Origin: Burkholderiales bacterium
GTDB lineage: Bacteria > Pseudomonadota > Gammaproteobacteria > Burkholderiales > SG8-39
NCBI GenBank assembly: GCA_020848075.1
Contig: JADLAV010000087.1
Span: forward strand, 1 to 64,000
Length of the DNA: 64,000 bases
Direction: 5' to 3'
In this document: piece by piece, positions 19,158 through 26,896 of the stretch
Position numbering within the stretch: position 1 is the first letter of the stretch
Layout of the letters: each line of letters starts with the position of its first letter
The notes under the pieces: model-generated
What the model was told of the DNA's origin: nothing
Database searches by the model: none
Seen by the model: only the letters and a program-made list of their open reading frames with translations
Position numbers and translations under genes: made by a program

Positions 19158-19405
19158 CGCGAGTTCGGAGAACCGAGCTCGTCATCCCGGCGATGAACCG
19201 GCCGCGGCGATTGCGACGCATCGAGCGCTCGCTCGCCGCCGTGAGAGGTGTCGTGCGCGTCGAGCCGGGTGCGGAGCCCCGGCGCATCGTGGTCATCCAT
19301 GAGCTCGCCGACGAACTGCCGCTCGTCGCCGTGCTCGCGGGCCTCGGCTACCGGGCGCGCGGGGTCACTGTCGCTGACGAAGTCGCAAGTGAGACAGAGC
19401 GTTGA
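19154..19405 (+). CDS. HMA-like domain protein lacking the CxxC site
   Basis: An 83-residue protein whose layout (ELVIPAMNRPRRLRRIERSLAAVRGVVRVEPGAEPRRIVVIHELADELPLVAVLAGLGYRAR, read in parts) matches a ferredoxin-like HMA fold: a strand, a helix, GVVRV, and a terminal LGYRA. The metal-binding MxCxxC loop is replaced by MNRPRR. If folded as predicted it cannot bind metal in the usual way and may be a structural or regulatory partner. Overlaps both neighbours by 4 nt. Confidence 0.5.
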   Translation: MTRVRRTELVIPAMNRPRRLRRIERSLAAVRGVVRVEPGAEPRRIVVIHELADELPLVAVLAGLGYRARGVTVADEVASETER

Positions 19406-19920
19406 CGGCGGCGCGCGCGAACGAGAGCCGCCCCCGCCGGCCGGAAATGACCTACGCGTTCTGGGGCGCGGTGGCGCTCGCGGTGCTGCTGCTTGCAGGC
19501 ACGCTCGTGTCCGCGGTCTGGACCTCGTCGGTCTCGCCCGCCGACCCGGGAAACACGACGCAGGTCGTGCTCGGTCAGGCGGTCTATGCGAAGCACTGCG
19601 CTGCGTGCCACGGTGCCAAGCTCGAGGGTCAGCCGAACTGGCGCGACCGGCTGGCGAACGGCCGCATGCCCGCCCCGCCCCACGACGAAACCGGCCACAC
19701 GTGGCATCACCCGGACAGCGTGCTCTTCGGCATCACCAAGGAAGGGCTCGTCCCGGGGAAGTACGCCCCCAAGGGGTATCAGAGCGACATGCCCGCGTTC
19801 GGCGGCGCGCTGAGGGACGAGGAGATCTGGGCCGTGCTGGCGTACATCAAGAGCACTTGGCCGCCACGCGAGCTCGCGCACCAGCGCGAGGTCGATCGGC
19901 AGAGCCGCACCCGGCGATGA
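19402..19920 (+). CDS. Membrane-anchored c-type cytochrome
   Basis: About 157-172 residues. One N-terminal TM anchor (YAFWGAVALAVLLLAGTLVSAVW) is followed by a single cytochrome c domain with haem motif CAACH and a distal Met in the GYQSDMPAFGG segment. The start is either TTG at 19402, overlapping the previous stop (TTGA), or ATG at 19447 directly before the TM. It is likely periplasmic-facing and could take electrons from copper or thiol redox partners encoded alongside. Confidence 0.8.
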   Translation: MTAARANESRPRRPEMTYAFWGAVALAVLLLAGTLVSAVWTSSVSPADPGNTTQVVLGQAVYAKHCAACHGAKLEGQPNWRDRLANGRMPAPPHDETGHTWHHPDSVLFGITKEGLVPGKYAPKGYQSDMPAFGGALRDEEIWAVLAYIKSTWPPRELAHQREVDRQSRTRR

Positions 19921-20429
19921 GCGCGACGCCGACCGCCCCCGTCGACCGGTCGCCGCGCGTGCACTGGTACGAGTGCCGCGAGACCTGGCGGTTCCTCGCG
20001 CGGCGCTTCGTGCCGGTGTTCGCGCTATTGAACCTCGCCTGGGAGACTGTGCAGCTCCCGCTCTACACGATCTTCACGACCGGGTCCGCGCGCGAGATCG
20101 CATTCGCGGTCGTGCACTGCACGATCGGCGATGTCCTGATCGGTACGACGGCGCTCGCCCTTGCGCTGATCGTCACGCGCGCCGGACCGGTCGCCAGGTG
20201 GCGGTTCATCGCGGTCGCCGCGGTCGCGACTGCACTGGGGGCCGGCTACACGGTGCTCAGCGAATGGCTCAACGTCGCGATCCTCCGGTCGTGGGGGTAC
20301 TCCGAGCTCATGCCGGTGCTGCCGGGCGTCGGCACCGGCCTCGCGCCGCTCGCCCAGTGGCTCGTCCTGCCTGGGCTCGTGCTCGCGATCGCGCTGCGAT
20401 TGCAATCGCGGGCCGGGCTCGGTCGATGA
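19917..20429 (+). CDS. Conserved integral membrane protein of the copper cluster
   Basis: A 170-residue protein with about four TM segments (VFALLNLAWETVQLPLYTIF, CTIGDVLIGTTALALALIV, FIAVAAVATALGAGYTV, LVLPGLVLAIAL). I recognise it only as a hypothetical recurrently placed between cytochrome c and multicopper oxidase genes. ATGA overlaps at both ends indicate tight coupling with its neighbours. No function assigned. Confidence 0.6.
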   Translation: MSATPTAPVDRSPRVHWYECRETWRFLARRFVPVFALLNLAWETVQLPLYTIFTTGSAREIAFAVVHCTIGDVLIGTTALALALIVTRAGPVARWRFIAVAAVATALGAGYTVLSEWLNVAILRSWGYSELMPVLPGVGTGLAPLAQWLVLPGLVLAIALRLQSRAGLGR

Positions 20430-20443
20430 CCCCGGGAGGATTC

Positions 20444-21874
20444 ATGCCAGATGCCGTGAAGGATCGCGTTGCAAGCCCCTCGTCCGGGCGGCGCCGCTTC
20501 CTCGCCGGGGCGGTGGGGCTCGCGGCCGCTCCGCTCGTGTGGTTGCGCGGTGCTGCGCAAGCCGGAGCGGAGCCGCGACTCGTGGAGGCGACGCTCGCGC
20601 CCGCGCCGGCCAAGGTCCGGCTCGTCCCGGAGCAGTATGCGGCGACCGCCGTATGGGCCTACAACGCCGCGGTGCCGGGGCCCACGTTGCGAGTGCGCCA
20701 AGGCGACCGGCTGCGCGTCCGGCTGGAGAACGGGCTGGACGAGGGCACGACCGTCCACTGGCACGGCATCCGGCTGCCGAACGCGATGGACGGCGTTCCG
20801 GATCTCACCCAGCCGCTCGTCGCGCCGGGGCAGAGCTTCCAGTACGAGTTCGTCGTCCCGGACGCCGGCACCTACTGGTATCACCCGCACCAGCGCAGCT
20901 ACGAGCAGATCGGGCGCGGGCTGTCGGGCGCCCTGATCGTCGAGGAGCGCGAGCCGATCCGGGTGGATCGGGACGTCCTCTGGGTGCTCGGCGACTGGCG
21001 GCTCGAGCGCGATGCGTCGATCCGCGGCGGGTTCGGCAACTTCATGGACCTGAGCCACAACGGGCGCGTCGGGAACACCGTGACCATCAACGGCCACGTC
21101 CCGGAAAGCTTCCCGGTGCGAGCGGGCGAGCGCATCAGGCTGCGCCTCGTCAACGCGGCGAGCGCGCGGATCTTCGGTTTGCGGTTCCAAGGGCACGAGC
21201 CGCGGATCGTCGCGCTCGACGGCCAGCCGGTCGAGCCGCACGCGCCCGAGGGCGGGGTGTTCGTGCTCGCCCCGGCCCAGCGCGCCGATCTCGTCATCGA
21301 CATGGTCGGCGACCCCGGCAGCCGGCACGAAGTGCACGACGGCTTCTACCGGAACCTCGAGTACCGGCTGATCGAGATCGCGTACGCCGCGGAGCCGCCG
21401 CTACGCGCGCGGCCGCTCGACGCGCCGATCCGCCTGCCGACCAACCCGCTCGCCGAGCCCGACTTGGCGCGCGCCGAGCGCCACGACCTCGTGCTGACCG
21501 GCGGCATGATGGGGAACATGCGCGGCCTGCCGCGCGGCATGGCGTGGGCCGTCAACGGCACCGCTAACAGCTGCGGCAGCGGCAAGGTCATCGATCCCCT
21601 GTTCATCCTGCGCCGGGGGCGCAGCTGTGTGCTGCGTCTCGTGAACGAAACGCAATGGCATCACCCGATGCATCTTCACGGCCATGCGTTCCGCGTGATC
21701 TCCCGCGACGCACGGCCGACCCGCTACCGCGAATGGCTGGACACGGTGCTGCTCGCCCCGCGCGAGACCGCCGAGATCGCATTCGTCGCCGACAACCCGG
21801 GCGACTGGCTGCTCCACTGTCACGTCCTCGAGCACCAGGCGAGCGGGATGACGGTCTGTCTGCGCGTCGCGTAG
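20444..21874 (+). CDS. Multicopper oxidase (CopA/CueO-like)
   Basis: A 476-residue periplasmic enzyme with a Tat signal (SGRRRFLAGAVGLAAAPLVW). All four copper motifs are visible: HWHGIRLP and HPHQRS in domain 1, then HPMHLHGHAF and HCHVLEHQASGM at the C-terminus, giving the type 1 and the trinuclear site. It probably oxidises Cu(I) to less toxic Cu(II). ATG at 20444 has GGGAGGA upstream; another ATG at 20426 overlaps the preceding stop. It lacks the extra Met-rich insert of classic PcoA. Confidence 0.88.
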   Translation: MPDAVKDRVASPSSGRRRFLAGAVGLAAAPLVWLRGAAQAGAEPRLVEATLAPAPAKVRLVPEQYAATAVWAYNAAVPGPTLRVRQGDRLRVRLENGLDEGTTVHWHGIRLPNAMDGVPDLTQPLVAPGQSFQYEFVVPDAGTYWYHPHQRSYEQIGRGLSGALIVEEREPIRVDRDVLWVLGDWRLERDASIRGGFGNFMDLSHNGRVGNTVTINGHVPESFPVRAGERIRLRLVNAASARIFGLRFQGHEPRIVALDGQPVEPHAPEGGVFVLAPAQRADLVIDMVGDPGSRHEVHDGFYRNLEYRLIEIAYAAEPPLRARPLDAPIRLPTNPLAEPDLARAERHDLVLTGGMMGNMRGLPRGMAWAVNGTANSCGSGKVIDPLFILRRGRSCVLRLVNETQWHHPMHLHGHAFRVISRDARPTRYREWLDTVLLAPRETAEIAFVADNPGDWLLHCHVLEHQASGMTVCLRVA

Positions 21875-21887
21875 GAGGCGACTCGAA

Positions 21888-22499
21888 ATGCTCACCAGAT
21901 CCCTTCTCGTCTTCGGGCTCGCAGCCGCGCTGGCCGGGTGCGGCGCGCCGGAGGAGCCGCCGGCGAAGTTCAATGCGACCGACATCACCGGTGCGGAGTG
22001 GGCGCGCGGCTTCGACCTCCCCGACCACACCGGGAAGCGCCGTACCCTGGCCGACTTTCGCGGCAAGGCCGTGCTCGTGTTCTTCGGCTATACGAGCTGC
22101 CCCGACGCCTGCCCGACCGCGCTCGCCGAGATGGCGCAGGTGGTCGACCGCCTCGGCCCGGACGGCGCGCGGGTGCAGGGCCTATTCGTCACCATCGACG
22201 CGGAGCGCGATACCCCCGAGCGACTGGAGCGGTATGTGACGGCGTTCCACCCGTCCTTCCTCGGGCTCCGAGGCGCGCCGGAAGAGGTCGAGAAGACGGC
22301 CAAGGAGTTCAAGGTCTATTTCCGCCGAGCGGACCAGGCTTCGTCGGGGCACTCGGACCACGACGCCGGGTACATGGTGGATCACAGCACGGCGATCTTC
22401 GTGTTCGATCCACAGGGGCGAGTGCGGCTGTACGTGAGTCAGAACGGGCGATCCGTCGATACGATGGTGTCAGACGTGCGGCGCGTGCTCGCCTCTTGA
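21888..22499 (+). CDS. SCO1/SenC family copper chaperone lipoprotein
   Basis: A 203-residue protein: lipoprotein signal (AAALAGCGAP), then a thioredoxin fold with the copper site TSCPDACPTAL, the family sequence TIDAERDTPERL, and the distal His in GYMVDHSTAIFVFD. SCO proteins deliver copper to cytochrome oxidase or act in thiol/copper redox. It starts 13 bp after the oxidase gene. Confidence 0.9.
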   Translation: MLTRSLLVFGLAAALAGCGAPEEPPAKFNATDITGAEWARGFDLPDHTGKRRTLADFRGKAVLVFFGYTSCPDACPTALAEMAQVVDRLGPDGARVQGLFVTIDAERDTPERLERYVTAFHPSFLGLRGAPEEVEKTAKEFKVYFRRADQASSGHSDHDAGYMVDHSTAIFVFDPQGRVRLYVSQNGRSVDTMVSDVRRVLAS

Positions 22500-22597
22500 C
22501 TCAACCGATGAAGGTGATCCTTTCCTCATTGATCACCGATCTGGTGCCGCTGCTCGACGCGGCGGCACGCCAACGCCCATGGAGATAGGAGACGACG

Positions 22598-23041
22598 ATG
22601 CAGAGAAGGAAGTTCTTGCTGGCGGTTGCCGCCGCGGCAGTGGCGCCGCTCGCCGCGGCGCAGTCGTCGCGCAGCGCCACGCTCTACAAGAATCCGCAGT
22701 GCGGGTGCTGCGCCGAGCATGCGAAGTACCTCCGCCGGCACGGCTACGAGGTGAGCGAGGTGGCGACGCATGACCTCGACCGGATCAAAGCCGAGCACGG
22801 CGTGCCGGAACCGCTGTACGGGTGTCACACCATCCTCGTCGGCGGCTATGTCGTCGAAGGCCACGTGTCCGCTGGGGTCCTCGACCGCCTGCTGCGCGAG
22901 CGTCCGGCGATCCGCGGCATTTCGCTGCCGGGAATGCCGGACGGCTCGCCGGGGATGACCGGGCGCAAACGGGGACCTTTCACGATCTACGAGATCGCTC
23001 GGCACCCCGCGGGCGAGCCACGCGTCTACGCGACCGAGTGA
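22598..23041 (+). CDS. DUF411 periplasmic metal-binding protein
   Basis: A 147-residue protein with a Tat-like leader (MQRRKFLLAVAAAAVAPLAAAQ), the family motif LYKNPQCGCCAEHAKYLRR, and conserved GCHTILVGGYVVEGHV and LPGMPDGSPGM blocks. DUF411 proteins are widespread in copper and silver resistance clusters and are thought to bind Cu(I). The preceding 98-bp gap shows no gene. Confidence 0.88.
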   Translation: MQRRKFLLAVAAAAVAPLAAAQSSRSATLYKNPQCGCCAEHAKYLRRHGYEVSEVATHDLDRIKAEHGVPEPLYGCHTILVGGYVVEGHVSAGVLDRLLRERPAIRGISLPGMPDGSPGMTGRKRGPFTIYEIARHPAGEPRVYATE

Positions 23042-23083
23042 GGCGAGAAAGCGGCCGCCCTGGTGGGGCGCGGAGGAACGTGC

Positions 23084-23827
23084 ATGCCTGAGGGGTCCAC
23101 GGTCGGCCTGGCCAGCGCCTTCGCCGCCGGGATCGTCTCCTTTCTTTCGCCCTGCGTGCTGCCGCTCGTTCCGGCCTACGTCTCGTACGTCGCCGGCCAC
23201 GCGCTCGACGGCCCGCGGCCGCGAATGCGCCCCGGCACGCGGTTCACCGCCGCGACGATGAGCGCGTTCTTCGTGCTCGGCTTCAGTGCCGTGTTCATCG
23301 CGCTCGGCGCGAGCGCGACCGCGCTGGGCAGGCTGCTCCTGCAGTATCGCTACGAGGCGAACCTGGTTGGCGGGGCGATCGTCATCGTCTTCGGGCTGCT
23401 CATGATGGGGCTCACGCGCTGGGCGCCCTGGGCGCTCCGCGACGTGCGTTTCCACCCGCGCGTGGTGAGTGGGCACCCGGGAGCGGCGTTCGTCCTCGGG
23501 CTCGCCTTCGGCTTCGGCTGGACCCCGTGCATCGGCCCGATTCTCGGCGCGATCCTGACCCTGAGCGCGGTGCAGACCTCGGTGCAGAGCGCCATCAGCT
23601 ATCTGTCGGCCTACGCCGTCGGGCTCGGCGTGCCGTTCGTGCTGTCCGCGATCTTCATGCGAGAGCTAGCTGGGAAGTTGAAGCTTCTGCGCCGCAGCGG
23701 GCAGGCCCTTCAATTCGTCGCTGGCCTGATCCTGGTCTTGATGGGGATCGCGATGATCACCGGCCAGCTCACGGCCTTCGGCTTCTGGCTACTAAAGACT
23801 TTCCCGGTCTTCGGACGCATCGGTTGA
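23084..23827 (+). CDS. ccdA: Cytochrome c biogenesis protein CcdA
   Basis: A 247-residue, six-TM thiol transporter. The two redox Cys motifs are FLSPCVLPLVPAY in TM1 and GWTPCIGPILGAIL in TM4. It carries electrons from cytoplasmic thioredoxin to periplasmic thiol proteins; the natural partner would be the TlpA-like gene that follows, whose start overlaps this stop. ATG at 23084 with GGAGGAAC upstream. Confidence 0.9.
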   Translation: MPEGSTVGLASAFAAGIVSFLSPCVLPLVPAYVSYVAGHALDGPRPRMRPGTRFTAATMSAFFVLGFSAVFIALGASATALGRLLLQYRYEANLVGGAIVIVFGLLMMGLTRWAPWALRDVRFHPRVVSGHPGAAFVLGLAFGFGWTPCIGPILGAILTLSAVQTSVQSAISYLSAYAVGLGVPFVLSAIFMRELAGKLKLLRRSGQALQFVAGLILVLMGIAMITGQLTAFGFWLLKTFPVFGRIG

Positions 23828-24494
23828 TGAACACCAAGTGGGCGTTCGCGATTGGTCGGCGTGGTCCTGCTCGGCCTCGCCGCGGCCGGGGTGTTGCGCG
23901 AGCTTTCCGCGCCGGGTCGCGCCACCGGGCAGGCTATCCCGGGCGATCGCAGGCCTCGCATGAGCGAGGCCGAAAACCCCAGGTATTTGCCGGACCTCAA
24001 GTTCGTCGATCGCGCGGGCGCACCGCGTGCCCTGGCCAACTTCCGCGGCCGCTTCGTTCTGCTCAACGTGGGCGACCTGGTGTACGCCGTGCCGCGAGGA
24101 GATGCCGAGCCTCGATCGGCTTCAGCAGAAGCTCGGCGGCCCGCACTTCGAAGTGGTCGCGCTGTCGATCGATCGCGGTGGCGTCTTCGCGGTCGAGACC
24201 TTCTACGAAGAGCTCGATCTTCGTGCCCTGCAGGCCTACGTCGATCCGAGCGCGGAAGCGTTGGCCAAGCTGGGCGCGGTGGGGATCCCGCTGACCGTCC
24301 TCGTTGACCGGAGCGGTCGCGAGCTGTGGCGCGTGGCCGGTCCCGTCCGCTGGGACGATCCGCAAGTCGTCGCGCGCATCGCGCGCTACCTTGCGCCTTC
24401 GCGGGACTCCTGCGCCCGGGGCCAATCCAGACGGAAGCGCGGAAGCTGCGTCCGCGCCTCCGTCGACGAACGCGCGGCCGGCCACAGATCATGA
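23827..24494 (+). pseudogene. TlpA-like periplasmic thioredoxin, two frameshifts
   Basis: Protein-level similarity runs through three reading frames: MNTKWAFAIG in the first (from 23827), GVVLLGLAAAGVLREL to NFRGRFVLLN in the second, and WATWCTPCREEMPSL to IARYLAP in the third. The joins are near 23853 and 24070. Each is explained by one extra or two missing bases; at the second, AACGTGGGCGACC would need two more bases to read N-V-W-A-T. As given, the WCTPC active site is out of frame with the signal anchor, so no complete protein can be made. Either a recent pseudogene or assembly errors. Confidence 0.7.
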
Positions 24495-24995
24495 CTTCGC
24501 ATGAACTGTGGCTCGGCCGCCAAGACCCATCGGTGCCTCGACGCTCCCGTGTCGCGTCGGCGCACCGATTCTGAACCCCCGAGATCCACTCGAACTTCGC
24601 TGACGCGTTCGGCTTGAAAGCCCAGGGTCGGGCGATCCCCACAAAACCCGCGCCAGCGCTCCAACCCCGCGAGCGTTGTCACGGGTTTTGAGGGTGCTGA
24701 TTGGTGACGCCCGCGATATGGAAAACGCGATGAAGACTTCTTGAGCCAGCGGCCGCGACGCTGCCGCCGTTCACCCCCTCCGCCCCCGATCCACAAGTGA
24801 GGGGGACTTCGGGGGGATGACCGGCAGCAGCGAAAGCCACGCGGCCGGTTCCTTGGCTCGTGGACAGCAACCCCACCCACCCCCCGCCCGCCCGTGAGGG
24901 CGGGAGCGAGGGTGGTTCCAACGAGAGGATGAGGTTTCAGAGCAGTTCTCCTCTCGAAACGGGTTCTGTCATCCATACGAGCAAGGAGTGTTGTC
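24495..24995. other. Intergenic boundary between the copper and transfer modules
   Basis: No gene supported in these 500 bp. Visible are inverted arms AAAACCCG (24643-24650) and CGGGTTTT (24682-24689) around a GC-rich loop, a GC-rich hairpin of CCCGCCC...GGGCGGG type near 24885-24905, and an AAGGAG ribosome-binding site for ssb. It separates the metal modules from the conjugation genes and could contain the promoter of the ssb-radC unit. Confidence 0.5.
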
Positions 24996-25451
24996 ATGTC
25001 ACTTGTCGAAGTTCGCCAGATCGGCCACGTCGCCGTCACGCCGACGGTCGAAACGCTTTCCGTCAACGGTCGCCCGCAGACCAAGGCCCTCGTCACCGTC
25101 ATCTCCAACGCGCGCTGGAAGGATCGGGAAGGGAAGGCCCGGGAGAAGGCGACTGCCATTTCCTGGACCTTGTGGGGTAACGCTGCAGTCAAAGCAGGCC
25201 GGTATCTCGACGTCGGCAGCAAGGTTGCGATCGCCGGGACGCTGGAAAGCCGCCGGTATCCGAACAAGGAGGGGAAGGAGGTCTTCGGGTTTGGATTCAT
25301 CGCCCGATCCGTCGACTACCTGGAGTCCCGAGCGGACGCCGAAGCCCGGAGGAATCGGCACGCAACCTCACCGGGCTCACAAGCCGGGAATGCGGCACGC
25401 AACGCGAGCGGTAAGTCCTCTCGTTCGGGCGCTGCGGCGAAGGGAGCGTAA
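24996..25451 (+). CDS. ssb: Single-stranded DNA-binding protein
   Basis: A 151-residue protein with an OB-fold ([31 protein letters not shown]... [34 protein letters not shown], shown in pieces) and a Ser/Ala/Arg-rich tail without the DDDIPF tip of chromosomal SSB. This is the usual form for plasmid and ICE SSB proteins, which protect transferred single strands. AAGGAG lies 8 nt before the ATG. radC follows after 4 bp. Confidence 0.85.
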   Translation: MSLVEVRQIGHVAVTPTVETLSVNGRPQTKALVTVISNARWKDREGKAREKATAISWTLWGNAAVKAGRYLDVGSKVAIAGTLESRRYPNKEGKEVFGFGFIARSVDYLESRADAEARRNRHATSPGSQAGNAARNASGKSSRSGAAAKGA

Positions 25452-25455
25452 GACC

Positions 25456-25932
25456 ATGGGCCGCGACTTTCTCGACGCCGGCAACTTTTCGCCGAAGGAG
25501 CGGGCAATTCTGACGCGCGCCGCGCAGATCCTGGAGGCCAAAGTCCGAGCGGGTTCTGTAGCCCTGAACTCGCCCGCTTTGGTGCGCGAATGGCTCGCGC
25601 TGCAGTTCTCCGGACTGGAGCGGGAAGTGTTCGGCGTGATCTACCTCGATGCGCAGAATCGCCTGATCGACTTCGAGGCCCTGTTCACCGGCACGCTGAC
25701 GCAGACTTCCGTCTATCCGCGGGAGGTCGTCAAGGCAGCCCTCGCGCGTAACGCCGCGGCGGTCATGTTCGTGCACAACCATCCGTCCGGATGCGCCGAG
25801 CCGAGCCAGGCCGACCAGGTCCTGACCGAGACCCTCAAGCGAGCGCTGGCGATGGTCGACACCAAGGTTCTCGATCACTTCATTGTCGGCGGTTCAGTCG
25901 TGCTTGCGTTCTCCGAGCGCGGACTTATCTAG
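25456..25932 (+). CDS. radC: RadC/JAB-domain protein
   Basis: A 158-residue, JAMM-fold protein with the metal motif [18 protein letters not shown] and conserved LDHFIVGG near the end. It lacks the N-terminal helix-hairpin-helix part of chromosomal RadC, as is normal for mobile-element copies; these are common in ICEs and defence-rich regions, but their activity is unclear. Ends just before a strong terminator. Confidence 0.88.
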   Translation: MGRDFLDAGNFSPKERAILTRAAQILEAKVRAGSVALNSPALVREWLALQFSGLEREVFGVIYLDAQNRLIDFEALFTGTLTQTSVYPREVVKAALARNAAAVMFVHNHPSGCAEPSQADQVLTETLKRALAMVDTKVLDHFIVGGSVVLAFSERGLI

Positions 25933-25939
25933 CCGCACC

Positions 25940-25974
25940 GAGGGAGCGGCGCGAACCGCTCCCTCTTTTCTCTT
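25940..25974 (+). terminator. Rho-independent terminator after radC
   Basis: A 10-bp perfect stem GAGGGAGCGG / CCGCTCCCTC (25940-25949, 25956-25965) with loop CGCGAA and a following TTTTCTCTT tract. It ends the ssb-radC unit. Confidence 0.88.
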
Positions 25975-26015
25975 CGGCGCGCCCCGCGCTGGTCAACGCG
26001 TTTCGACTTTGCAGA

Positions 26016-26054
26016 CGAAAAACCGTCTGGTTTTCGCGTCGCCTATCAGAACTG
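26016..26054. promoter_or_regulatory. Dyad and CTATCAGAACTG motif upstream of the 26134 gene
   Basis: A dyad CGAAAAACC-GTCT-GGTTTTCG (26016-26036, one bulged A) is followed by CTATCAGAACTG (26043-26054), the same 12 bases found in the palindrome at 665-676. Possible common regulator site; the match alone could be chance. Confidence 0.3.
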
Positions 26055-26133
26055 TGAGTTTCGACCTCGCAGCGCCGTTGCTACAGTCGGCACGGTCGAC
26101 GTCCCACCTCTGCCACGTCATAGGGAGATCACC

Positions 26134-26406
26134 ATGGCCCTCCTCAAGTTCGAACCCCCGAAGGAACTGGCTCCGCTGCGCGTCAAGATCGCCCGCCCGG
26201 TGCACGAACGCGTCGAGCGCTACCGGGAGTTCTGCGGCGCGCTCGAGCTCGCCGATCTCGTCGAGCGCGCGCTCGTCTACGTGATGGACAAGGACGCCGA
26301 CTTCCGCGCGCACGAGAACGGGAGCGCAACCCCTCGCGCGAAAGTCGAACGCCGGCGGCGCGCGAACAGGGTTTCCCCCGCCGATAAGGCCGGCGGGGCC
26401 CCTTAA
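26134..26406 (+). CDS. Small DNA-binding-like protein of the transfer region
   Basis: A 90-residue protein: LRVKIARPVHERVERYREFCGALELADLVERALVYVMDKDADF (in parts) suggests a beta-strand followed by two helices as in ribbon-helix-helix proteins, then a basic tail. AGGGAG precedes the ATG. Such proteins near MobF relaxases act as relaxosome components or repressors. I infer that role from position; the fold is a guess. Confidence 0.5.
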   Translation: MALLKFEPPKELAPLRVKIARPVHERVERYREFCGALELADLVERALVYVMDKDADFRAHENGSATPRAKVERRRRANRVSPADKAGGAP

Positions 26407-26413
26407 TTTTCTG
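26376..26413 (+). terminator. Hairpin overlapping the end of the 26134 gene
   Basis: CCCCGCCG (26376-26383) pairs with CGGCGGGG (26391-26398), loop ATAAGGC, followed after a short C-run by TTAATTTTCT. It covers the last codons of the gene. Likely a weak intrinsic terminator. Confidence 0.5.
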
Positions 26414-26587
26414 TCACACCTGATGCACTTCTGCGAAGAGCCGGGAAATGCACGAACGCCAACGACTTAGGGCGACTACACCTGGTGACCGCAGGCGAAT
26501 ACGGGTTCCGCAGATGAGCGTTGTGCAATCAGGCAGTTTCGAGAGAAGTCGCGAATACGATCGAGCGCGCGGACGGGGCGACGATCG
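26407..26587. other. Candidate oriT region
   Basis: A 181-bp non-coding stretch directly before an RHH-like gene, the coupling protein and the MobF relaxase, which is where oriT lies in R388/pKM101-type systems. It carries a direct repeat GCGAATACG (26495-26503 and 26551-26559). I cannot identify a nic sequence, so the call rests on position and the repeat only. Confidence 0.3.
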
Positions 26588-26896
26588 ATGAGAGTCAAGA
26601 CCCTTCGCCTGACTGACGAGCTCTCGGAAGAGATCGCGCGCCGCGCGCGCATGAAGGGGGTTCCAGACGCGGATTACTACCGACTCCTGATCGAGCGCGG
26701 GCTGCTCCTGGAGAGCGTGGAATTGGCGCTGGAGAAGCCGATTCCGCCGGCCTACTGGGGTCTGTGCGAAGCGGTGCTCGAGACCCGGAACATCATTCGA
26801 TCGCTCGCTGCCACACGCGAGCACGGCACCATCCCGAAGGCCCAGGTGCAGGCCAAAGACGAGCTCGAGCGGATGAAGAACGATGGCGCAGAGTAG
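26588..26896 (+). CDS. Ribbon-helix-helix-like relaxosome accessory protein
   Basis: A 102-residue protein opening MRVKTLRLTDELSEEIARRARMKGVPDADYYRLLIERGL, a strand-helix-helix pattern typical of RHH DNA-binding proteins, then a helical C-terminal half. TrwA (R388) and TraK/StbA-like proteins have this size and occupy this position next to the coupling protein. Its end overlaps the coupling-protein start by 14 nt. Likely role: binding oriT and aiding nicking or autorepression. Confidence 0.55.
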   Translation: MRVKTLRLTDELSEEIARRARMKGVPDADYYRLLIERGLLLESVELALEKPIPPAYWGLCEAVLETRNIIRSLAATREHGTIPKAQVQAKDELERMKNDGAE

